Source: Chloroflexota bacterium (GTDB lineage Bacteria > Chloroflexota > Limnocylindria > Limnocylindrales > CSP1-4). From it: 6,416 nucleotides of DNA. The notes beneath the pieces were generated by a model. The model saw only the letters and a program-made list of their open reading frames with translations. It did no database searches and was not told where the DNA came from. The stretch spans positions 1-6,416 of the forward strand of contig JAJYDP010000295.1 of the NCBI GenBank assembly GCA_021777365.1. The letters run 5' to 3'. The translations under genes were made by a program, and so were the position numbers. Positions 1 to 5,861 of this stretch are shown one piece after another. The stretch's first letter is position 1. Each line of letters begins with the position of its first letter.

Positions 1-1
1 C

Positions 2-127
2 GTGGGGCTCCTGAGCGGTGGGTACGGCGCCGATGAGCTGACGCGGGCGGGGGCCTTCCGTGTCTACCGCGATCCGCAGGAGCTGCTCGACTCGCTCGAC
101 GAACTGGGGATACCGCTCCGCGGCTGA
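2..127 (+). CDS. HAD-superfamily hydrolase, C-terminal end (partial)
   Basis: Only the last 41 codons are present; the gene enters from the left edge and ends at TGA 125-127. The visible protein contains VGLLSGGYGADEL near its start, then AFRVYRDPQELLDSLDELG. In HAD-family phosphatases of the phosphoglycolate-phosphatase type, the stretch after the conserved GDxxxD motif typically reads 'V.LL.GGYG..EL..AGA..VY.DP..LL..LDELG', so this is the final strand and helix of the Rossmann-like core. These soluble enzymes remove phosphate from small metabolites. The catalytic Asp motifs lie upstream, outside the window, so the substrate cannot be named. It appears to be an intact chromosomal gene outside the mobile element, and it is transcribed toward it. 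Confidence 0.8.
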   Translation: MGLLSGGYGADELTRAGAFRVYRDPQELLDSLDELGIPLRG

Positions 128-140
128 AGCCAGGCTGGGC

Positions 141-156
141 TGTCCCCCCTGGGACA
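141..156 (+). terminator. Hairpin downstream of the HAD gene, possible terminator
   Basis: A perfect 6-bp stem, TGTCCC/GGGACA with loop CCCT, begins 13 nt after the HAD stop codon. No T-run follows, so it is not a classical intrinsic terminator. Its position fits a transcript end or 3' stabilising hairpin. The function is inferred from placement only. Confidence 0.35.
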
Positions 157-288
157 TCGCGTGGCAATCGCGACCGAGGCCGACTGGTGGGCGGGCTTGG
201 CCGCCAAACACGTGACGAGGGGTGGTGATCCGGTCCAGGCCCGCCTGTCCCAGCCGAGAGCACGAGTCCGGTTTGTCGGGTCGAGCCC

Positions 289-306
289 ACTTGAACCTCC
301 GACCTC
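289..306 (-). other. tRNA T-arm-like sequence at the integrase 3' end, possible left attachment site
   Basis: On the minus strand the 18 bases GAGGTCGGAGGTTCAAGT look like a tRNA variable loop, the 5' strand of a T stem (GGAGG) and a T loop (TTCAAGT). The following bases (GGGCTCGACCCG) do not close the T stem, so this is not a functional tRNA. It overlaps the integrase stop codon (305-307), a common place for an element's attachment core. No matching direct repeat was found at the right end, so the att assignment is tentative. The rest of 128-304 shows only the hairpin at 141-156 and no gene I can support. Confidence 0.3.
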
Positions 307-1492
307 ATCCACCCACCAACCCCGCCCGTGCCAGGGCCTCCGCCGCGCGGGCACCGAGGGTGCTGGTGGTCGCCCGGGCGTAGCGGCGGGTGACCTCCGT
401 GCTGGAGTGCCCCAAGTAGCGGGAGACCTCGTCGAGCGGCATGCCGTGGTTGACGAGCAGGGTCGCGGTGGCGTGGCGGATGCGGTGCGCCCCGAAGGTG
501 GCGAGGTTGCCCCCGCCGGCCCGATAGCGGCGCCGGAGCATCAACGAGAGCGAGTTGCGGGTGAGGGGCCCCGCACCCCGGTCGCGCCGGGCGGAGAGGA
601 AGACGAAGCCCGGATCGACCACCGCCCCCAGGAGCGCCGGGCGCCCCCGCGCCAGGTACGCGGCGAGCGCGGCAGCGGTCTCCGGATGGAGCGCCACCTC
701 CAGGGTCTTGCCCCCCTTGGCCCGGCGGAAGCGGATGACCCCCCGGGCGAAGTCGACCTCGTCCGTGCGCAGGAGGCGCACCGAGGAGTTGCGCGCCGCG
801 GTGGTCTTCAGGAGCGAGACGATGGCCCGGTCGCGCAGCGCGAGCGGCCCCTCCCCCGCGCAGCCCCGCTCCAGGGCCGCCAGATCGTCGAGCGTGGCGG
901 ACTTGGGGGGCGTCTCCTCCGAGGGGAGGAGCGGGTTCAGGCCGGCCCGCCGGTGGGTGCGCCGGAAGGGGTTCACTGCCAGGACCCCCTCGTCGAGCAG
1001 CCACAGGCACAGCGCGCGCAGGGGCCGCATATAGGCGTTCACGCTGTTGAGCGACAGCGGCTCGCCGATGCCCGGGGCGAGCGCGCGCTCGCGTGCCGCG
1101 GGGTCCCCCTTCCAGACCCCCGTCAGCTTGGGCCGGCGCCGCAGCTCCGCCACGTAGGCCGCCAGGGTGAGGAAGTCGAGCGATGCGATGGTGGCGGGGC
1201 GCCCAGTGGCGCTGAGCCAGTCCGTGAAGCGCCGGTAGTCGGCCGCATGCTTCGCCTGGGTCAAGGGTCGCCAGCCCGCGCCATACAGCGCGGTGTAGGT
1301 CGCGATGAGGGGTGCCAGCGGTTGCGCTGGCGGCGCGACCGTGGCCCGGGGAGCCGGCCCGAGGTGCGGCCAGGGGGCGGGCGCCGTGGGGCGGAGTGAC
1401 GAGGCATCGCGGCCCCCCGCCGGGCGGCGGCGTCGGCCTCGGCGCACGGGTGCGCGCCCCCGCTCGACCCACCCGGCCACGCCATCGACCAT
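305..1492 (-). CDS. int: Tyrosine recombinase / phage integrase
   Basis: This 395-residue protein is a site-specific recombinase that would integrate and excise the element. The first 60 residues are Arg/Pro/Ala-rich and low in complexity. A SAM-like core-binding domain follows (about 62-175, with LTQAKHAADYRRFTDWL at 77-93). The catalytic domain (about 195-385) shows the full active-site set: Arg in TAARNSS (R234), Lys in RAKGGK (K259 or K262), HRIR (H336, R339), His in LGHSS (H362) and the nucleophile in TRRYAR (Y371). Length is usual for phage integrases. The ATG at 1492 is supported by a promoter whose predicted +1 is that A, implying leaderless translation; there is no Shine-Dalgarno site. 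It lies at the left edge of the element beside the tRNA-like patch and is divergent from the XRE regulator. All catalytic residues are present, so it is probably active. Confidence 0.93.
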   Translation of the reverse strand: MVDGVAGWVERGRAPVRRGRRRRPAGGRDASSLRPTAPAPWPHLGPAPRATVAPPAQPLAPLIATYTALYGAGWRPLTQAKHAADYRRFTDWLSATGRPATIASLDFLTLAAYVAELRRRPKLTGVWKGDPAARERALAPGIGEPLSLNSVNAYMRPLRALCLWLLDEGVLAVNPFRRTHRRAGLNPLLPSEETPPKSATLDDLAALERGCAGEGPLALRDRAIVSLLKTTAARNSSVRLLRTDEVDFARGVIRFRRAKGGKTLEVALHPETAAALAAYLARGRPALLGAVVDPGFVFLSARRDRGAGPLTRNSLSLMLRRRYRAGGGNLATFGAHRIRHATATLLVNHGMPLDEVSRYLGHSSTEVTRRYARATTSTLGARAAEALARAGLVGG

Positions 1493-1527
1493 GCCGTTAT
1501 ACTACGTCAGAACGACAGCAGAAGCAA
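1492..1527 (-). promoter_or_regulatory. Integrase promoter, predicted leaderless
   Basis: On the minus strand, TTGCTT (1522-1527) is separated by 17 nt from TAGTAT (1499-1504). If the last base of the -10 (1499) is -7, then +1 is position 1492, exactly the A of the integrase ATG. The same AT-rich patch reads TATACT at 1498-1503 on the plus strand, a possible -10 for the divergent regulator, but no good -35 partner was seen there. A regulator bound here could control both genes. Confidence 0.6.
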
Positions 1528-1568
1528 CCGCTGCGTGATGGCTCGCCCCGGGACTGGAGGTGCTCGGC

Positions 1569-2006
1569 ATGGTCCTCGATGACACCATCTTCCGCGCGCG
1601 GCTGCGGGAGCTCCTGGCCAGCTCGGGGCTCTCCCAGCGCGCCCTTTCGGCGGCGTTCGGGCGGGATCCGGGCTACGTCCAAGCGCTGCTCGATCCGACG
1701 CGTCCGTCGCGGGCGCGCCCTACGCCAGCGGACCTGCTGCGCTGCTCGGATGCCACGGGTATCTCATTCGTCGAACTGCTCGAGCGGTTGTGGGACGTGC
1801 CGCCCGAGCGCCTGGCCAGCGAGCTGGCTGGGCTCGGGCTGGCCGCTCCGTCGGACGCAGCCCTCCAGCACCTGAGCGAGGAGGAGCGGCGCAGCGTGGC
1901 CGACTACGCCGCCTTCCTGGCGGCTCGCCACGCACCGCGCGGGCGGCGCTCGCGCGCGGGTCAGGCGCCGCCGTCGGCCCCCGGCGGGGCGACGGGGGCA
2001 TCGTAG
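1569..2006 (+). CDS. XRE/Cro-CI-type helix-turn-helix regulator
   Basis: This 145-residue protein has an N-terminal HTH domain (about residues 3-70). The first helices read FRARLRELLASSGLSQRALSAAFG and are followed by GYVQALL and a helix with DLLRCSDATGISFVELLERLW, the usual pattern of Cro/CI-family domains. The second half (about 80-125) has a helical segment, HLSEEERRSVADYAAFLAAR, and then a disordered Arg/Pro/Ala tail. I chose ATG 1569 because GGAGG (1556-1560) sits 8 nt upstream; a GTG at 1560 overlaps that site and is less likely. It is the only plus-strand gene in the element, 76 bp from the integrase start and divergent from it, the usual place for a lysogeny-type repressor. Its last 46 bp overlap the end of terL tail-to-tail. 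A role in repressing the element's promoters is inferred from family and position. Confidence 0.75.
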   Translation: MVLDDTIFRARLRELLASSGLSQRALSAAFGRDPGYVQALLDPTRPSRARPTPADLLRCSDATGISFVELLERLWDVPPERLASELAGLGLAAPSDAALQHLSEEERRSVADYAAFLAARHAPRGRRSRAGQAPPSAPGGATGAS

Positions 2007-3376
2007 GTGGCGGGGCCGGGCGTCCCGCAGTAGGGGCAGCGCCGTCCACTGGCCCAGCTGTAGCCGCGGCCGCAGCGACAGAACCACACCCCGTAGGCGA
2101 AGGCGATGATCCCCGGCACATCGAGATCCGAGCCGGCCAGCCCCAGCTCGGTGAAGGCCCACACCAGGGCGTCGAGCCGATCGTCGGGTCCACCGCTGCC
2201 CTCGGGGAGCGCCGCGCAGAGCTGGTCCTCCAAGGCGGGGTAGGCGCCCACGTGGTGCACCCGCCCCTGCTCGTAGAGGGCGGCGACCGGTTCCGCTCGG
2301 GTGCGCTTGCCGCGGCTCGCGTGCACCGCGCGATACGGGACGGATGGATCGACCGTGCGCAGCGTCGCCTCCACCATCTCCCCGCCGTTATTGGCTTCGG
2401 CGACGATGCGGTCGGCCCCGAAGCTCCGGTACGCCTCCACGGCGCGGCGGGCCCAGCCGTCGGGGCTGAACCGGCCGGAGAGGTCGGCGAGGAGATAGCC
2501 CTGCCCGTCGCTCCCCTTCCCCGCCACCACGATGCCGGTCTCGTCGGCGTCCTCGTCGCTGGTCACCGCGGGATCGAGCGCCACCACGATCCGCACGAGC
2601 TCGGGGGCCGCCGTCACCCGCAGCGCGTCGAGCGCATCACGGGACCAGAGGGCCCCCGGCACATCGCCGAGGAGCTCGGCATCGAGCTCCTGGCGTCCGA
2701 GACGGGTGCCGGCGTAGCGGGCGAGGTAGTAGCGCATGGTGGCAGGGTCGAGGTTCGCCGCGTTGTCGAGCGTGCGACCGTGGGTCACGACCGTGGAAGG
2801 ATCGGCGAGGAGCAGCCGGACGAGGGGCACGGGACGCGGGGTCGTCGTGACGATCTGGCGCGCTGATCCGACCCTGAGGCCGAACTGCAGCTGGTCATAG
2901 GCGCCGGGGTAGCGCCAGGCCGCGAGTTCGTCGCACCAGGCGGTGTCGAACTCGTAGCCGCGCAGGGCATCGGGATCCTCGGCGCTGAAGCCCCACGCCT
3001 CGGCGCCATTGGGCCAGCGCAGCTGGTAGTGGCGCGATTCGGTGTACTCGACCTCCGCTCCAGCCGCCCGGCGCAGGACGCGCATGGAGAGGTCGCGCAC
3101 GTCGGCGAGCGTCTGCGCCACCACCGCGATGCGCCGCGCGGTGCCTGCCTGGGCCCAGCCCGCGATCGTCTCGGCCCCGGTGCGGGTCTTGCCCCAGCCG
3201 CGTCCGGCGAGGATGAGCCAGGTGCGCCACTCGCCCGGCGGGGGCAGCTGCTCGGGCCGCGCCAGCGCCGCCCAGGAAGGCGTCGCTCGCTCCGTGCGCG
3301 GTTGACCGAGTTCCAGCTCGACGAGCGCCAGGACCCGCCGTCGATCGGCGGGCGAAAGCCGCTCGAGCGCGCTCAC
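1961..3376 (-). CDS. terL: Phage terminase large subunit with C-terminal zinc ribbon
   Basis: This is the packaging motor and nuclease, which would pump DNA into a preformed capsid and cut it. The 471 residues show an ATPase domain with Walker A GRGWGKT (58-64), Walker B ending in CDE (D149/E150) and the coupling motif TTTPRP (177-182). The RNase H-like nuclease domain has ALDPAVTSDEDADETG (266-281), acidic E327 in AEANN, and DDRLDAL near 398-404. The layout matches TerL proteins of the type found in many siphophages and gene transfer agents. After the usual end (WAFTELGL, about 412) there is an extra tail with CRCG (C433, C435) and CPYC (C447, C450), a likely zinc ribbon. The GTG start overlaps the terS stop (GTGA), indicating translational coupling. 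Downstream, where portal and capsid genes normally follow, lie only the XRE and integrase genes. Confidence 0.92.
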   Translation of the reverse strand: MSALERLSPADRRRVLALVELELGQPRTERATPSWAALARPEQLPPPGEWRTWLILAGRGWGKTRTGAETIAGWAQAGTARRIAVVAQTLADVRDLSMRVLRRAAGAEVEYTESRHYQLRWPNGAEAWGFSAEDPDALRGYEFDTAWCDELAAWRYPGAYDQLQFGLRVGSARQIVTTTPRPVPLVRLLLADPSTVVTHGRTLDNAANLDPATMRYYLARYAGTRLGRQELDAELLGDVPGALWSRDALDALRVTAAPELVRIVVALDPAVTSDEDADETGIVVAGKGSDGQGYLLADLSGRFSPDGWARRAVEAYRSFGADRIVAEANNGGEMVEATLRTVDPSVPYRAVHASRGKRTRAEPVAALYEQGRVHHVGAYPALEDQLCAALPEGSGGPDDRLDALVWAFTELGLAGSDLDVPGIIAFAYGVWFCRCGRGYSWASGRRCPYCGTPGPATYDAPVAPPGADGGA

Positions 3377-3798
3377 GGCCCGAGCACCTCGCGCGCCTTG
3401 CGCTCGGCGGCCTCGAGGACCTCGTCCACCGAGCAGCCCAGCCGCCCTGCCATCCGCTCCGCCTCGCGGCGCAGGTCGACGTGCAGGTCGAGCTTGGCCC
3501 CGTAGCGCTCGGGGCGCAGGCCGCGCAGGAGAAACATCAGGAGCTGGTCGCTGCCCGCGAGCGCCCGCTGCCGCGCGGCGCCTTCGAGAAGATCGACGGC
3601 TGCCTCGTGCGCCTCGCGCCAGGCCGCCGCGAAGGCCGGATCACGCGTCGCCCGCGCGTACGCGGTGGTGCGGTCGATCCCCGCCCCCTGCGCGGCGAGG
3701 GTCACGTTGCCGGTCCCCTTGAGCAGCTCGAGGAAGCGCGGAGTCCAGTCGGGCCGGCGCTGCCCGCGGCGACGAGCGGCACCCTCCGGCTCAGCCAC
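3373..3798 (-). CDS. terS: Phage terminase small subunit
   Basis: This 141-residue protein recognises the packaging site and recruits the large subunit. It has a basic N-terminus, then an HTH-like segment (about 20-52) with FLELLKGTGNVTLAAQGAGI followed by DRTTAYARATRDPAFAAAW. This is the pattern of small terminases in which a short HTH resembling resolvase or transposase domains precedes helices. Next come an oligomerisation helix (about 58-100, with SDQLLMFLLRGLRPERYG) and a C-terminal helix ending in EAAERKAREVLGP, presumably the part that meets TerL. It starts at GTG 3798, inside the end of the methyltransferase gene (8-bp overlap), and its stop overlaps the terL start. This gives a tight three-gene operon. 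Identification rests on fold-like pattern plus position directly before terL, and is strong on both counts. Confidence 0.85.
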   Translation of the reverse strand: MAEPEGAARRRGQRRPDWTPRFLELLKGTGNVTLAAQGAGIDRTTAYARATRDPAFAAAWREAHEAAVDLLEGAARQRALAGSDQLLMFLLRGLRPERYGAKLDLHVDLRREAERMAGRLGCSVDEVLEAAERKAREVLGP

Positions 3799-5182
3799 GG
3801 CGCACCGCCGCGCGGCCCGTGAAGCGCTGCCAGCGCTCGACGATGACGTCGCAGTACGGGGGGTCGATCTCCGCGAGGTACGCCCGCCGGCCGGTCTGCT
3901 CGGCCGCGATCAACGTGCTGCCCGAGCCCGCGAAGGGATCGAGGACCACCTCGTCCGACTGGCTCGAGTACTCGAGCGCCCGGCGGGCGAGCTCCACCGG
4001 TTTCTCGGTGAGATGGAGCATCGCCTGTGGCGCCACCTTCTGCACCGACCACACGTCGGGCACGTTGGGGGGTCCGAAAAAGCGGTGCGCGGCCCCTTCC
4101 CGCCAGCCATAAAACGCCCATTCGTGGTTCCCCATGAAGTCCTTGCGCGTCAGGACGGGGTGCTCCTTGACCCAGATGATCGCCTGGGAGAAGTACAGCC
4201 CCGCGGCGGCGAGGGCGGCGGGGTAGTTGGCGATGTTCGCGTACCCGCCCCAGAGGTAGAACGCACCCCCCGGGCGGAGCACGCGGGCAAAGTTCGCGAA
4301 CCAGGCCCGCAGAAGCGCCGCGAACGCCTCGTCGTCGAGGAAGTCGTTGGCCAGCGGGCGGTCCTTGGCCCGCAGCGTGCGCCGGGTGGGGTGCGCCTTG
4401 CCCGGGTGGCGGGCCAGATCGAAGCGCTGGTGGTGGCTCGCCGGGAACGAGGAGAGGCCCGCCGCGATCGCGTTGTTCGAGCGCGGCTCGACCTTGACGT
4501 TGTACGGGGGATCGGTGTGGACGACATCCACGGACACGCCGTCGAGCAGATGGTCGAGGTCCGTCTCACTGCCGGCGTCGCCACAGAGCAGGCGGTGATC
4601 GCCCATGACGTACAGGTCGCCCGGCTGCGTGGTGGCCACCTCCGGTGGCGCGGGGATCTCGTCGGGATCGGTGCAGCCGGCAGGGAGGATCCCGTATGCG
4701 TGGGCGAGGTCGCTCAGCATTCCCCGCAACGCCTCGTCGTCGGGGGTCACCTGGGCGAGCAGCGCCGCGAGCTTCGCCGGATCGGCGCCCGCCATGGCGG
4801 CGAGCGGATCGAGCGTGGCCAGCGCGAAGCGCTCCTCGTCCTCGCTCAAGTCAACGAAGGTGACCGGGATCGCCGGCTCGCCGTGGGCGAGCGCCCGTTC
4901 GACGCGCAGATGGCCATCTACGAGGCGTCCGGTGCGCTGGTTCACCAGTACCGGCGCGACCCAGCCGACCTCGACGAGCGCACCCTCGAGGGCGCGCTCC
5001 TGGGCGCGCGAATGCGCGCGCCAGTTGGCCTCGTTGGGAAGGAGGGACGTGGGATCCGCCGTGCCGGTCCCGACGACGCGGCTGCGCCAGGGCACCCGGT
5101 TCGCGCGGCGGGGGTGCGCACTGGTGTCGGCCGCGACGGGCGGACCCGCGCGTTCCGCTGGCGGTGTGGTCGCCGCGGACAC
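3791..5182 (-). CDS. ParB-domain / beta-class DNA methyltransferase fusion
   Basis: With the start at GTG 5182 this is 463 residues. An N-terminal ParB/sulfiredoxin-like domain (about residues 35-120) carries LVNQRTGRLVDGHLRVERAL. A methyltransferase domain of the N6-adenine/N4-cytosine type follows. Its catalytic motif TDPPYNV (D224-Y227) precedes the SAM-binding motif DPFAGSGST (415-423), the beta-class order. The region between (about 230-330) should hold target recognition. Such fusions are common in phages, often next to terminase genes, and modify phage DNA against host nucleases or mark it; the target site cannot be read from sequence. The frame is open up to 5473, but the upstream promoter places +1 near 5309 and no ATG or GTG lies in frame between there and 5182. 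AGGACGG (upstream of 5182, about 7-nt spacing) is a weak ribosome site. No restriction enzyme gene is present, so it is an orphan methylase. Alternative starts are possible. Confidence 0.88.
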   Translation of the reverse strand: MSAATTPPAERAGPPVAADTSAHPRRANRVPWRSRVVGTGTADPTSLLPNEANWRAHSRAQERALEGALVEVGWVAPVLVNQRTGRLVDGHLRVERALAHGEPAIPVTFVDLSEDEERFALATLDPLAAMAGADPAKLAALLAQVTPDDEALRGMLSDLAHAYGILPAGCTDPDEIPAPPEVATTQPGDLYVMGDHRLLCGDAGSETDLDHLLDGVSVDVVHTDPPYNVKVEPRSNNAIAAGLSSFPASHHQRFDLARHPGKAHPTRRTLRAKDRPLANDFLDDEAFAALLRAWFANFARVLRPGGAFYLWGGYANIANYPAALAAAGLYFSQAIIWVKEHPVLTRKDFMGNHEWAFYGWREGAAHRFFGPPNVPDVWSVQKVAPQAMLHLTEKPVELARRALEYSSQSDEVVLDPFAGSGSTLIAAEQTGRRAYLAEIDPPYCDVIVERWQRFTGRAAVRRG

Positions 5183-5290
5183 AGAAACACCGTCCTGCGC
5201 GGTCCGTGCCGCGGGACGGTGTGGATCAGAGGGAACGAACGGGATGCTGGAATGGTGGTTGGTCAGTGAGTTCCTGTGAGCCTCGTACCA

Positions 5291-5307
5291 GCGGGCGACC
5301 TGCCCGC
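5291..5307 (-). promoter_or_regulatory. 5' stem-loop in the packaging-operon leader
   Basis: A perfect 6-bp stem GCGGGC/GCCCGC with loop AGGTC lies within the first nucleotides of the predicted transcript starting near 5309. The leader is then about 127 nt long before GTG 5182. A hairpin this close to the 5' end could stabilise the mRNA or influence early elongation. This is inference from position. Confidence 0.35.
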
Positions 5308-5315
5308 CTGCGCGT

Positions 5316-5343
5316 AGGGTACACGTCGGAGGGCCGCTGTCAA
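5316..5343 (-). promoter_or_regulatory. Promoter of the methyltransferase-terS-terL operon
   Basis: On the minus strand, a perfect TTGACA (5338-5343) is separated by 16 nt from TACCCT (5316-5321), giving a predicted start near 5309. It lies 43 bp past the stop of the excisionase-like gene, so the packaging operon can be transcribed independently. The -10 box is only a partial match to consensus. Confidence 0.5.
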
Positions 5344-5346
5344 CGG

Positions 5347-5361
5347 CGCGTCGATGACGCG
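5347..5361. promoter_or_regulatory. Palindrome directly upstream of the packaging-operon promoter
   Basis: CGCGTC-GAT-GACGCG is a perfect dyad with 6-bp arms and a 3-bp centre. It sits 3 bp upstream of the -35 box and 24 bp downstream of the excisionase-like stop codon. It could be an operator or activator site, or a weak transcript-end hairpin for the upstream gene. No T-run accompanies it. Confidence 0.35.
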
Positions 5362-5385
5362 TCGCGCGGCCCCAGGCGACGGCGC

Positions 5386-5577
5386 TCAGAAGGGCTGGCC
5401 GGCCCTCGGCCGGCGGCCGGGCCGCCCCCGGCTCTCGCGCTGGTACCGCGCAACCTCGGCAGGTGTCACCCACCAGTCCCGCCCGTGGCGCGTCGCCTTC
5501 AGGCGCCCGTGCGCGATCTGATGGCGCAGGTTGCCCGCCGTCACGCCCAGGCTTGCCGCCGCCTCCGCCAGCGTCAC
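5386..5577 (-). CDS. Small excisionase-like helix-turn-helix protein
   Basis: This 63-residue protein is made almost entirely of a winged-HTH DNA-binding module of the excisionase/MerR-like (HTH_17) kind. Helix-turn-helix TLAEAAASLGVTAGNLRHQI (2-21) is followed by a wing with GRLKATRHGRDWWVTPAEV (about 24-42) and a basic tail, RESRGRPGRRPR. Proteins of this kind act as recombination directionality factors bending DNA at attachment sites, or as small transcription regulators. The start is GTG 5577, the only ATG, GTG or TTG in frame after the preceding stop (5605), with GGGGAG 6 nt upstream. It is the first element gene inside the right edge, opposite the integrase, behind its own promoter. I favour excisionase by position and size; a regulator role is equally possible from sequence alone. 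Confidence 0.7.
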   Translation of the reverse strand: MTLAEAAASLGVTAGNLRHQIAHGRLKATRHGRDWWVTPAEVARYQRESRGRPGRRPRAGQPF

Positions 5578-5729
5578 CTCCGGCTCCCCCTCGGCTGCCC
5601 GTCGCTACCTCACGGTCGTCGTCGGCTTCGCGGTCGGGGACGAAGCCCGATCTTCTCGGGTGGAGTCGTCCATTGGAAGGCCCGCCCGCGCCGGGGCGCC
5701 CGCCTGCCGATCCCCCTCACGACATCGCC

Positions 5730-5799
5730 TTCGACACCCCTGCAATCTACACGCTCGCGCGTTGATTACAAAGGCCGATCGGGTGTCGAATCTGTCGAA
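5730..5799. repeat. Inverted repeat TTCGACACCC bracketing a promoter, plus third half-site
   Basis: TTCGACACCC at 5730-5739 is perfectly repeated in inverse as GGGTGTCGAA at 5781-5790, 41 bp apart. A third copy of the core TGTCGAA follows at 5793-5799, in direct orientation and 9 bp from the second. The pair brackets the -10 and -35 boxes of the excisionase-like gene. The arrangement suits either an operator cluster with looping or arm-type binding sites for the integrase/excisionase near the attachment site. The binding protein is unknown. Confidence 0.5.
5744..5771 (-). promoter_or_regulatory. Promoter of the excisionase-like gene
   Basis: On the minus strand, TTGTAA (5766-5771) and TAGATT (5744-5749) are separated by 16 nt, with a predicted start near 5737 and a leader of about 160 nt before GTG 5577. 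The stretch 5578-5861 shows no convincing gene; it holds this promoter, the inverted repeat, and a small CCCGA/TCGGG hairpin at 5648-5662. It reads as a control and attachment region. Confidence 0.5.
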
Positions 5800-5861
5800 G
5801 AGCGTGCTCAACGACGAAAGCGGCCGTCGCGGAGGAAGGTGGGAAATCGGGCGGGGAACCG

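Noticed and set aside
418..450. GCGGGAGACC... on the plus strand, resembling the complement of a tRNA-Gly acceptor 3' strand
   Set aside because: It lies inside the catalytic domain of the integrase and encodes the conserved DEVSRYLGH region. No T loop follows, so it is not the missing tRNA 3' half.
161..1399. Long plus-strand open frame of 412 codons opposite the integrase
   Set aside because: Its product is Arg/Gly/Pro-rich with no recognisable domain. It is the shadow expected opposite a GC-rich gene, and the minus strand encodes a complete tyrosine recombinase.
1790..2866. Plus-strand open frame of 358 codons opposite terL
   Set aside because: No family signature and antisense to the Walker and nuclease motifs of TerL. 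It is treated as a shadow.
3665..5269. Plus-strand open frame of 534 codons opposite the methyltransferase
   Set aside because: Low-complexity, Arg/Gly-rich translation with no motif, while the opposite strand has clear ParB and methyltransferase motifs in order. It is a composition artefact.
5183..5473. N-terminal 97-codon extension of the methyltransferase frame
   Set aside because: It crosses the predicted promoter and leader hairpin, its translation is low-complexity, and no suitable start with a ribosome site was seen. The shorter start at 5182 is preferred.
5605..5811. 68-codon minus-strand frame upstream of the excisionase-like gene
   Set aside because: It starts with TTG, has no ribosome site, and spans the promoter and inverted repeat. 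Its composition does not look like a protein, so it is more likely a regulatory DNA region.
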